Positions 26,802-34,140 of a stretch of 44,985 bases of DNA are shown piece after piece (position 1 is the first letter of the stretch; every line of letters starts with the position of its first letter). The notes beneath the pieces are model-generated. The model had not been told where the DNA came from and did not search any database. It worked only from the letters and a program-made list of their open reading frames with translations. The position numbers and the translations under genes were made by a program. Origin of the DNA: Parabacteroides sp. GTDB lineage: Bacteria > Bacteroidota > Bacteroidia > Bacteroidales > Tannerellaceae. The DNA is taken from assembly GCA_028689545.1 (NCBI GenBank), contig JAQVCX010000016.1:1-44985 (forward strand). Direction: 5' to 3'.

Positions 26802-28961
26802 ATGAAACAATTAATTATGGCAGCCGGATTAGCCGTTATGCTTACTGCCTGCGGTACTTCCGAGAAGAAGACCGTGGAGGGGGAGAACCCGTTCTTTACG
26901 GAATATACGACCCTGTTTGGAGTTCCACCTTTTGATCAAATCAAGTTCGAGCACTATAAACCCGCTATCTTGCAAGGCATGGAAGAGGGACGTAAGGAGA
27001 TCGAGGCGATCGTGAATAACCCGGAGGAGCCGACGTTCGAGAATACGATCGTGGCTTTGGATGAGCAGGGTGCGTTGCTTCGCAAGGTCCAGATCGTTTT
27101 CGGTGGACAGAATAGCGTGAATACGAATGATGAGATGCAGGCGTTAAGCCGTGAGATGTCGCCGTTATTGTCAAAATATGGTGATGACATCAACTTGAAC
27201 CCGAAATTGTTCGCTCGTGTGAAGGCTGTATACGATAAGAAGGATGAGCAGGGTCTCGATAAGGAGCAAATGAAGTTGTTGGAGGAGACTTATAAGGATT
27301 TCGTTCGGGGTGGCGCTAATCTTTCCGCTGAGGATCAGGCGAAATTGCGTGAGTTGAATAGCAAGCTTTCCATGCTGCAGCTTACTTTCGGACAGAATAT
27401 GCTGAAAGAGACAAACGCTTTCAAATTGGTGATCGACAAGCAGGAGGATCTTTCCGGCCTGCCCGAGACCTTGATCGCTAACGCCGCTCAAGCGGCCAAG
27501 GATGCCGGTATGGAAGGTAAATGGGTATTTACCTTGCAAAATCCGAGCGTGATGCCGTTCTTGCAATATTCCGATAAACGTGAATTGCGTGAGAAGATGT
27601 TCAACGCTTATATCAACCGGGGTAATAATAATAACGATAGCGATAACAAGGAAGTGGTTCGTGATTTGGTGGCCGCTCGTTTGGCGAAAGCGAAGTTGAT
27701 GGGCTATGATGATTACGCTTCTTTCGTGTTGGAGGATCGTATGGCGAAAAGCTCGGATAAGGTCTATCAATTGCTAGACGAGGTTTGGAAGCCGGCTTTG
27801 GCGAAAGCGAAAGAGGAATTGTCCGATATCAACGCCGAGATCAAGAAAGAAGGCGGAAACTTCGAGGCCGAGGGCTGGGATTGGCGTTATTATTTCGAGA
27901 AGGCCAAGAAGGCTAAATTCAATTTGGACGAGAACGAGGTTCGTCCTTACTTGAAGCTGGATAATGTTCGCGAGGGCGCTTTCTATGTAGCTAATAAGTT
28001 ATATGGTATCACGTTCACCCCGATCCGTAATATCCCGTTGCCTTATCCGGAAGCGCAGGCTTTTGAGTGCAAGGATAAGGATGGCTCTCATTTAGGCGTT
28101 ATTTATTTCGACTTCTTCCCTCGTGCCAGCAAACGTGGTGGCGCATGGTGCGGTTCCTATCGTCCGCAGGCTTATAAGGATGGCAAGCGTGTGGCTCCGG
28201 TCGTAACGATCGTTTGTAACTTTAGCCAGCCGGCTCCGGGACAACCTGCGTTGTTGAGTGCCGATGAGGCGAATACATTGTTCCATGAGTTCGGTCATGG
28301 TTTGCACGGCTTGTTCCGTGACGTGCATTACTCCGGGGTTTCTAGTGTTCCTCGTGATTTCGTGGAGTTGCCTTCACAGGTTATGGAGCATTGGGTATTC
28401 GAGCCGGAAGTATTGAAGGTGTACGCTAAGCATTACCAGACCGGTGAGGTGATCCCGGCGGAGTTGATCGAGAAATTGGATAAGAGCGGTAAGTACGGAC
28501 AGGGCTTCGCTACGACAGAGTATCTGGCGGCTTCTTATCTGGATATGGATTTCCATGCGATCAGTGGTGACGCGGCGGACAAGAAAGTGATCAAGTTCGT
28601 TGACCAGACGAATAATGTCCCGGCCAACTTGAACGTGATGGATTTTGAGCAACAGACGTTAGGTCGTCGTGGTTTGCTGAAACAAATCCTTTCCCGTTAC
28701 CGCACGACTTACTTCAACCATACGATGGGTGGCGGCTACACCGCCGGCTATTATAGCTACATCTGGGCCGAGGTATTGGATTGCGACGCTTTCGAGGCAT
28801 TCAAGGAAACCGGCGATATCTTCAATCAGGAATGCGCCGATAAATTCCGTAAATATGTCCTGACCCCGGGCGGTATCGACGACGCTATGGATATGTACAA
28901 GAACTTCCGTGGCAAGGAACCGGGTACGGATCCGTTGCTGAAGAATAGAGGACTGAAATAA
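26802..28961 (+). CDS. M3-family zinc metallopeptidase lipoprotein (Dcp-like), copy 2
   Basis: This second thimet-family peptidase has 719 residues and the lipobox LTAC in its signal peptide. HEFGH is at residues 495-499 in TLFHEFGHGLHGLF, with the same surrounding blocks as copy 1. Against copy 1, the region after YLDMDFHA is longer: it has ISGDAADKKVIKFVDQTNNV where copy 1 has a much shorter linker. That segment is near the catalytic channel in this fold, so specificity could differ. The C-terminus NFRGKEPGTDPLLKNRGLK is almost the same in both. Transcription could start upstream of copy 1 or from the AT-rich gap; no clear -7 box was found in that gap. A strong terminator follows. Confidence 0.93.
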   Translation: MKQLIMAAGLAVMLTACGTSEKKTVEGENPFFTEYTTLFGVPPFDQIKFEHYKPAILQGMEEGRKEIEAIVNNPEEPTFENTIVALDEQGALLRKVQIVFGGQNSVNTNDEMQALSREMSPLLSKYGDDINLNPKLFARVKAVYDKKDEQGLDKEQMKLLEETYKDFVRGGANLSAEDQAKLRELNSKLSMLQLTFGQNMLKETNAFKLVIDKQEDLSGLPETLIANAAQAAKDAGMEGKWVFTLQNPSVMPFLQYSDKRELREKMFNAYINRGNNNNDSDNKEVVRDLVAARLAKAKLMGYDDYASFVLEDRMAKSSDKVYQLLDEVWKPALAKAKEELSDINAEIKKEGGNFEAEGWDWRYYFEKAKKAKFNLDENEVRPYLKLDNVREGAFYVANKLYGITFTPIRNIPLPYPEAQAFECKDKDGSHLGVIYFDFFPRASKRGGAWCGSYRPQAYKDGKRVAPVVTIVCNFSQPAPGQPALLSADEANTLFHEFGHGLHGLFRDVHYSGVSSVPRDFVELPSQVMEHWVFEPEVLKVYAKHYQTGEVIPAELIEKLDKSGKYGQGFATTEYLAASYLDMDFHAISGDAADKKVIKFVDQTNNVPANLNVMDFEQQTLGRRGLLKQILSRYRTTYFNHTMGGGYTAGYYSYIWAEVLDCDAFEAFKETGDIFNQECADKFRKYVLTPGGIDDAMDMYKNFRGKEPGTDPLLKNRGLK

Positions 28962-28981
28962 CCAAGAAATAGAGATTTATA

Positions 28982-29009
28982 AAGGCGGACCGGTTGGTCC
29001 GCCTTTTTT
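28982..29009. terminator. Rho-independent terminator between convergent genes
   Basis: A 10-bp perfect stem (AAGGCGGACC with GGTCCGCCTT) has a GGTT loop and a run of six T (29004-29009). It lies 21 bases after the second M3 gene and 10 bases from the pepD stop, so it can serve both directions. Confidence 0.88.
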
Positions 29010-29018
29010 GGTTCTTAG

Positions 29019-30494
29019 TTAACCTTTGTTTTGAGCCAATTCATAAAGCATATATACCAACACCTTCCATATATCCTCCACCGTCTGTATGTTCACTCGT
29101 TCGGTAACGGAATGCGGTTCCACTATCTTAGGCCCGATTGACACCATTTGGCAACCGGGGAACTTTTGGACAAAGTAACCCGCTTCAAGAGCGAAGTGCA
29201 TGGCTACCTTCTTCGGCGTGAAGCCCAGAACGTTGAGGAACGAGCGGTCGGTCTGTGCCAGCAGTTCGGAAGAGAGGTCTGATACCCATCCCGGAGCCGA
29301 CATTACTACTTCGGTTTGTGCTCCCGCCTCGTCATATAGTTGCCGGATGCGGGTACCCTCCTCAATGCCTTTAGCATCAATGAAACTGCGGGTGAAGTTG
29401 GAAATGAAAATATCCTCTTCATTCGTCTTTATCATGCCGATGTTGTGGGAGGTCTCTACGGTGTCCTCCATCACTTCACTCATTTTCAATACACCGAAGG
29501 GGGTTGCGTGCAGGCATTGTAGCAGACCGTCGGAGGCTTTGCGGCAGATGACGCTTTCGGGCAGAGGCGCTTTACGGATAGTGAAGCGGATGTCTGGGTC
29601 TGTATCTTGGTAAGCAGCTTGTTGTTCTGCCGCGAAAAGCTCAAAGTCCTGCATGAAGGGTTCTTCATGCGAAGCCGGAATGCAAACCGCGGCTTCCGCA
29701 TTGGCGGCAATGGAGTTGTTGGCTTCGCCTCCGTTGAAGCAGGTAAGCCGTATTCCGTATTTCTGGTTTGCTTGATACAGAAATTCTCCCAACAACTTGT
29801 TAGCATTGATTCTTCCCTTGTGGATGTCTACGCCGGCATGTCCTCCTTTGCCGCCTTTGAGGCGGAGGTGGAAGCAAATATCACCGGATGCCGGTGTCGC
29901 TTTGCTGAATGGGAGTGTGGAAAACTGTAGATAAGCGGCCGCAGCCCCCACGGTGACTACATCATAATCTTCCGAATCGAGATTGATGATGAGGCGTCCT
30001 TTGAGGCAGTCGGGTGAGAGAGAGACGGCTCCCGTCATGCCGTCTTCTTCGTTGGTGGTGAAGATACACTCCAGCGGACCGTGTACGATGTCGTCATTTT
30101 CCAGCACTGCCAGCGCCATGGAGAGTCCGATGCCATTGTCTGCTCCCAAGGACGTACCTCTTGCTTTCAGCCATCCGTTGTCGATGTACGATTCGATGGG
30201 GTCGTTCAGCGGGTCAAACGTCTTACCTTCTTCTGCCACGCAGACCATGTCCATGTGGTTGAGTAATACGATGCCGGGTGCTTGTTCGTAGCCCGGAGTA
30301 GCGGATTTACGGATGACGACGCAGAGGTGTTCGTCGACGGTAGCTTGTAGCCCGGGGTGCGAGGCGGCGAACCGCGTCAGGAATTCTGCTGCTTTCTCTT
30401 CGTGCCACGACGGACGCGGCACGCGGTTGAGTTGCTTGAATAAACGGAATATTGCTTCCGCGGAGGGATAAGTCGATAGTGTGTTCTTTTTCAT
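29019..30494 (-). CDS. pepD: Aminoacyl-histidine dipeptidase (PepD, M20C)
   Basis: PepD is a cytosolic zinc dipeptidase that cleaves Xaa-His and other dipeptides. The 491-residue length is normal and there is no signal peptide. Metal-site residues of the M20 family are present: His80 and Asp82 in LLNHMDMV, Asp119 in GADNGIG, Glu149/Glu150 in NEEDGMTG, Asp173 in LDSEDYD, and a late His in IVEPHSVTE. KGGKGGHAGVDIHKGR belongs to the lid domain. It is a single gene convergent with the second M3 peptidase; both deal with peptides, but they act in different compartments and are not co-transcribed. Its own promoter region (30495-30540) shows no clear -7 box. Confidence 0.94.
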   Translation of the reverse strand: MKKNTLSTYPSAEAIFRLFKQLNRVPRPSWHEEKAAEFLTRFAASHPGLQATVDEHLCVVIRKSATPGYEQAPGIVLLNHMDMVCVAEEGKTFDPLNDPIESYIDNGWLKARGTSLGADNGIGLSMALAVLENDDIVHGPLECIFTTNEEDGMTGAVSLSPDCLKGRLIINLDSEDYDVVTVGAAAAYLQFSTLPFSKATPASGDICFHLRLKGGKGGHAGVDIHKGRINANKLLGEFLYQANQKYGIRLTCFNGGEANNSIAANAEAAVCIPASHEEPFMQDFELFAAEQQAAYQDTDPDIRFTIRKAPLPESVICRKASDGLLQCLHATPFGVLKMSEVMEDTVETSHNIGMIKTNEEDIFISNFTRSFIDAKGIEEGTRIRQLYDEAGAQTEVVMSAPGWVSDLSSELLAQTDRSFLNVLGFTPKKVAMHFALEAGYFVQKFPGCQMVSIGPKIVEPHSVTERVNIQTVEDIWKVLVYMLYELAQNKG

Positions 30495-30721
30495 TTGTCT
30501 GTAATGTTTTTATTGGCAAATATAGGGAAAAAAGCTGATGTTTTGATTTAGGGATGAGAATGTAATGTATCCCCGAAAACAGGATGTCTCCCTTCTCCTT
30601 CATCCCCTCATTATGGATTGAAAACAAAACCCGCCCTTTTGCTTATAAAGTGAAAGCTTTGTTAACTAAACGTCTGATAAAAACATTTATTCCGTGAAAG
30701 TGTCAGTTATTTTTAGGCTTG

Positions 30722-30756
30722 TTTGAGCAATATGTTAGGGATTGTCTGTATCTTTG
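30722..30756 (+). promoter_or_regulatory. Promoter for the purF-type/carAB cluster
   Basis: TATCTTTG at 30749-30756 is a strong -7 box, and TTTG at 30722-30725 can serve as the -33 box, though the 23-base spacing is slightly long. The leader to ATG 30784 would be about 20 bases. The gap from pepD (30495) to here otherwise shows nothing I can name. Confidence 0.6.
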
Positions 30757-30783
30757 CGGCAAAATCAAAAAGTTGATTCTACT

Positions 30784-32703
30784 ATGGAAGTATTGAAGCA
30801 CGAGTGTGGCGTTGCCATGGTCCGGTTACTGAAACCCTTGGAGTATTATCACCAAAAGTACGGTAGCTGGATGTATGGACTGAACAAGCTCTATTTGCTG
30901 ATGGAAAAGCAGCATAACCGAGGGCAGGAAGGAGCGGGTTTAGCCTGCGTGAAGTTGGAGGCAAATGCCGGAGAGGAATATATGTTCCGTGAACGGGCCA
31001 TCGGGACCGGAGCTATTACCGAGATATTTGCCGCGGTTCACGAACACTACAAGGATTTAACCCCCGAGCAACTCAACGATCCGTTATTCGCCAAAGCCAA
31101 CCTACCTTTCGCCGGAGAGCTTTATATGGGCCACCTCCGTTACAGTACCACCGGGAAGTCCGGTATCTCTTACATCCATCCCTTTTTACGACGCAATAAC
31201 TGGCGTGCCAAGAACCTCGCCATTTGCGGGAATTTCAACCTGACAAATGTTCATGAGGTATTCGAGGAGATCACGGCGATCGGCCAGCATCCCCGGAAAT
31301 ATTCCGATACGTATATCATGCTGGAGCAGCTGGGACACCGGCTGGACCGGGAGGTGGAGCGCCTGTACCAAAAGTGCGAGGCGGAAGGATTGAGAGGGAT
31401 GGACATCACGCATGCCATCGAGGAGCAGGTGGATTTGTCGAACGTGCTGAGACGCTGTGCCCCGGTGTGGGATGGCGGGTTCGTGATCTGCGGTATCACC
31501 GGCAGCGGCGAGTCGTTCAGCGTGCGAGACCCGTGGGGGATCCGTCCGGCCTTCTATTACGCGGATGACGAGATTATCGTGCTCGCGTCGGAGCGGCCGG
31601 TCATACAGACGGTGATGAACGTCCACGTGGAGGATATCAAGGAGCTGGGAAGGGGAGAGGCGATACTCGTCAACAAGAAAGGCGAGTGGCATACCTCACA
31701 GATCGTGGAGCCGAAGGAGAACAAGGCTTGCTCCTTCGAGCGTATCTACTTCTCGCGGGGTAGCGACGTGGATATATATAAGGAAAGGAAACGACTGGGG
31801 AATAACCTGGTGCACCCGATCTTGAAAGCGGTGGATTACGACTTGAACCATACCGTCTTCTCCTTTATCCCGAATACGGCCGAGGTCGCTTACTTCGGCA
31901 TGCAGGAGGGATTGAACAACTACTTGAATAAGCTGAAAAAGGAATGGATAGCCGACCGCAGCCACCTGCTCAGGGAGGAGGAGCTGGAGCAAATCCTCTC
32001 CATGCGCATCCGGGCGGAGAAGGTGGCCATAAAGGATATAAAATTGCGCACCTTCATCGCCGAGGGCAACAGCCGGAACGACTTGGCGGCGCACGTCTAC
32101 GATATTACGTACGGAAGCATCGAACCTTTTGTCGACAACTTGGTTGTGATAGATGATAGCATCGTGCGGGGCACTACCTTGCGGCAGAGTATCATCGGTA
32201 TCTTGGATCGCTTGCATCCCCGGAAGATCGTGATCGTGAGCTCTTCTCCGCAGGTACGTTACCCGGATTATTACGGCATCGATATGTCCCGGATGAACGA
32301 GTTCATCGCCTTCAAGGCCGCGGTGGCCCTGCTGCGTGAGCGGGGGATGGAACACGTGATCTTGGAAGCTTACCAGAAAGCGAAGAACGAGTTGAGAGTT
32401 GACAGTGGACAGTTGACAGTTAATGGGGACGCGAAGCAACTCTCAACTGTCAATTGCGTCAAGGAGATCTACGCCCCATTTACGGACGAGGAGATTTCCG
32501 CCAAGATGGTGGAGCTGCTTACACCGGCCGGAACTAAGGCGAAGGTGGAGATCGTCTACCAGACCTTGGAGGGCTTGCATGCCTCTTGCCCCGATCATCC
32601 GGGCGACTGGTATTTCTCCGGCGATTACCCGACGCCGGGCGGGACTCGGTTAGTGAACGAGGCTTTTATTCACTATATGGAAGAAGAATATTTAATCAGT
32701 TGA
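30784..32703 (+). CDS. purF: PurF-type amidophosphoribosyltransferase family protein with an in-frame palindromic insert
   Basis: The class II glutamine amidotransferase domain begins MEVLKHECGVAMV, placing the nucleophile at Cys8 after a short propeptide, as in PurF. This fixes the start at ATG 30784; the frame is open to 30742 but would bury the Cys. NRGQEGAGLAC, GHLRYSTTGKSG and ICGNFNLTN belong to the glutaminase half. The C-terminal half has the PRPP-binding VVIDDSIVRGTT of type I phosphoribosyltransferases. The usual product would be phosphoribosylamine in purine synthesis. At 639 residues it is longer than the roughly 470-500 of ordinary PurF, with extra sequence in both halves. The genes after it are carA and carB of pyrimidine/arginine synthesis. 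Residues 537-558 are encoded by a heptad palindromic element, and the stop codon lies in another copy. Because of its size and context it may be a specialised paralogue. Confidence 0.88.
   Translation: MEVLKHECGVAMVRLLKPLEYYHQKYGSWMYGLNKLYLLMEKQHNRGQEGAGLACVKLEANAGEEYMFRERAIGTGAITEIFAAVHEHYKDLTPEQLNDPLFAKANLPFAGELYMGHLRYSTTGKSGISYIHPFLRRNNWRAKNLAICGNFNLTNVHEVFEEITAIGQHPRKYSDTYIMLEQLGHRLDREVERLYQKCEAEGLRGMDITHAIEEQVDLSNVLRRCAPVWDGGFVICGITGSGESFSVRDPWGIRPAFYYADDEIIVLASERPVIQTVMNVHVEDIKELGRGEAILVNKKGEWHTSQIVEPKENKACSFERIYFSRGSDVDIYKERKRLGNNLVHPILKAVDYDLNHTVFSFIPNTAEVAYFGMQEGLNNYLNKLKKEWIADRSHLLREEELEQILSMRIRAEKVAIKDIKLRTFIAEGNSRNDLAAHVYDITYGSIEPFVDNLVVIDDSIVRGTTLRQSIIGILDRLHPRKIVIVSSSPQVRYPDYYGIDMSRMNEFIAFKAAVALLRERGMEHVILEAYQKAKNELRVDSGQLTVNGDAKQLSTVNCVKEIYAPFTDEEISAKMVELLTPAGTKAKVEIVYQTLEGLHASCPDHPGDWYFSGDYPTPGGTRLVNEAFIHYMEEEYLIS
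32392..32457 (+). repeat. In-frame heptad palindromic element in the purF-type gene
   Basis: The left arm is built of 7-nt units (TTGAGAG, TTGACAG, TGGACAG, TTGACAG), with a loop containing GACGCGAAGCAA and a right arm with CTCTCAACTGTCAATTG. It encodes 22 residues (LRVDSGQLTVN, then GDAKQLSTVNC), residues 537-558. The flanking protein sequence belongs to the family on both sides. Confidence 0.88.
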
Positions 32704-32771
32704 TAGTTGACAGGTGACAGTTGCGCTAAGCGGCATTTTAACTGTCAACTGTCACCTGTCAACTGTCACCT
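32699..32771 (+). repeat. Intergenic copy of the heptad palindromic element, covering the purF-type stop
   Basis: Heptads TTGATAG, TTGACAG and GTGACAG form the left arm, GCGCTAAGC is the loop and AACTGTC-type heptads form the right arm up to 32771. The first heptad (AGTTGATAG) contains the TGA stop of the upstream gene at 32701-32703. carA begins 17 bases after it. Confidence 0.85.
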
Positions 32772-32788
32772 AAAAAACGAAGTTTTTT

Positions 32789-33961
32789 ATGAAGACAGCA
32801 ACTTTGATGTTAGACGACGGTACCGTCTTCCGTGGCTACTCTTTCGGCTATGAGAGGCCGGTGGCCGGCGAGGTCGTGTTCAATACCGCCATGACCGGAT
32901 ATCCGGAGAGCTTGACGGACCCTTCGTACGCGGGCCAGTTGATGGTGTTGACTTATCCGCTCGTGGGTAACTACGGCGTGCCTCCCCGCACGTTCGGGCC
33001 GAACGGGATCGCTACATTTATGGAGAGCGAGAAGATACACGCCGAGGCGATTATCGTGAGCGACTACAGCCCCGAGTATAGCCACTGGAACGCCCAGTGC
33101 AGCTTGGGCGACTGGCTGAAGGAGGAGAAGATACCGGGCATATACGGTATCGATACCCGTGCGTTGACGAAGAAATTGCGCGAGCATGGCGTGATGAGAG
33201 GAGAGTTGACAGTAGACAGTGGAGAGTTGACAGTTGATACGAGCGCGAAGCAAACTGTCCACTGTCCACTTTCAACTGTCAACTACGAAGACGTGAACTA
33301 CGTGGATCGGGTATCGTGCAAGGAGATCATTCGCTACCTCCCCGACGGCACGAGCCGGAGCTTTCCTTTGGTGGAGGCCGATAACGGTCGCTTGCCCGCT
33401 AGCGACTGTCCACTAGCGAAGCGTGTCGTCCTCTTGGACTGCGGCGTGAAGCACAACATCATCCGTTGCCTCTTGAAGCGCGGCGTGGCGGTGATCCGTG
33501 TGCCTTGGGACTACGACTTCAACCAGCTCGAATACGATGGCTTGTTCATCAGCAACGGCCCGGGCGATCCGGATACCTGCAAGGCCGCCGTGCGGAATAT
33601 CCGTAAGGCGCTTTCCGGGGATAAGCCGATTTGCGGTATCTGCATGGGCAATCAGCTGCTGGCGAAGGCCGGCGGCGCCTCTATCTATAAGTTGAAGTAC
33701 GGCCATCGCAGCCACAACCAGCCGGTACGCATGGTGGGCACGGAGAAATGCTTTATCACCTCGCAGAACCATGGCTACGCCGTGGACAACGATACGCTGG
33801 GCGAGGAGTGGGAGCCGCTGTTTGTCAATATGAACGACGGCACGAACGAGGGGATCCGCCATAAGACGAAGCCTTTCTTCTCCTCCCAGTTCCATCCCGA
33901 GGCTTGCAGCGGGCCGCTGGATACGGAGTTCATGTTCGACAGGTTTGTCGATCTCTTGTAA
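32789..33961 (+). CDS. carA: Carbamoyl-phosphate synthase small subunit with in-frame palindromic insert
   Basis: CarA hydrolyses glutamine and passes ammonia to CarB for carbamoyl phosphate, a precursor of pyrimidines and arginine. The N-terminal domain has GYSFGYE, EVVFNTAMTGYPE and YGIDTRALTKKLREHGVMRG. The class I amidotransferase domain has the nucleophile Cys285 in CGICMGNQLL and His369/Glu371 in QFHPEA. The 390-residue length exceeds what the family needs by about the size of the insert. Residues 140-165 (LTVDSGELTVD to STVN) come from a heptad palindrome inserted just after VMRGE, at the link between the two domains. Both flanks align with ordinary CarA by eye and the frame is kept, so the protein is probably functional. 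carB follows after a 179-base gap holding a 23-bp tandem array. Confidence 0.94.
   Translation: MKTATLMLDDGTVFRGYSFGYERPVAGEVVFNTAMTGYPESLTDPSYAGQLMVLTYPLVGNYGVPPRTFGPNGIATFMESEKIHAEAIIVSDYSPEYSHWNAQCSLGDWLKEEKIPGIYGIDTRALTKKLREHGVMRGELTVDSGELTVDTSAKQTVHCPLSTVNYEDVNYVDRVSCKEIIRYLPDGTSRSFPLVEADNGRLPASDCPLAKRVVLLDCGVKHNIIRCLLKRGVAVIRVPWDYDFNQLEYDGLFISNGPGDPDTCKAAVRNIRKALSGDKPICGICMGNQLLAKAGGASIYKLKYGHRSHNQPVRMVGTEKCFITSQNHGYAVDNDTLGEEWEPLFVNMNDGTNEGIRHKTKPFFSSQFHPEACSGPLDTEFMFDRFVDLL
33206..33283 (+). repeat. In-frame heptad palindromic element in carA
   Basis: The left arm TTGACAG, TAGACAG, TGGAGAG, TTGACAG is followed by the loop ACGAGCGCGAAGCAA and right-arm units ACTGTCC, ACTGTCC, ACTTTCA, ACTGTCA. 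It encodes 26 residues, 140-165, in the same frame and orientation as the copies in the purF-type gene and carB. Confidence 0.88.
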
Positions 33962-33996
33962 TCACCCGGGAGATCCGCGGTACGTAACCTTACCGG

Positions 33997-34088
33997 GTTA
34001 GTCTGTCTCCCTCGTCCGAGTGAGCCTGTCTCCCCCGTCCGAGTTAGCCCGTCTCCCCCGGCCTGGTTAGACACCCTCCCCCGCCCGG
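33997..34088 (+). repeat. 23-bp tandem array between carA and carB
   Basis: Units begin at 33997, 34020, 34043 and 34066 with G(T)TAG/GTGAG and share GTCTCCC(T/C)CGTCCGA in the first two, drifting to CGTCTCCCCCGGCCTG and CACCCTCCCCCGCCCGG. The period equals that of the array at 9774, but the sequence differs. The array is rich in pyrimidines on this strand. Confidence 0.82.
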
Positions 34089-34140
34089 GGGAGTCGTCGC
34101 GCCTAAAATATGTTAATGAATAAAACGGTAGAATAAAGCA

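Noticed and set aside
33395..33420. A second remnant of the heptad element in carA (GACTGTCCACTAGCG)
   Set aside because: It matches a single right-arm heptad only and has no partner arm; chance similarity cannot be excluded.
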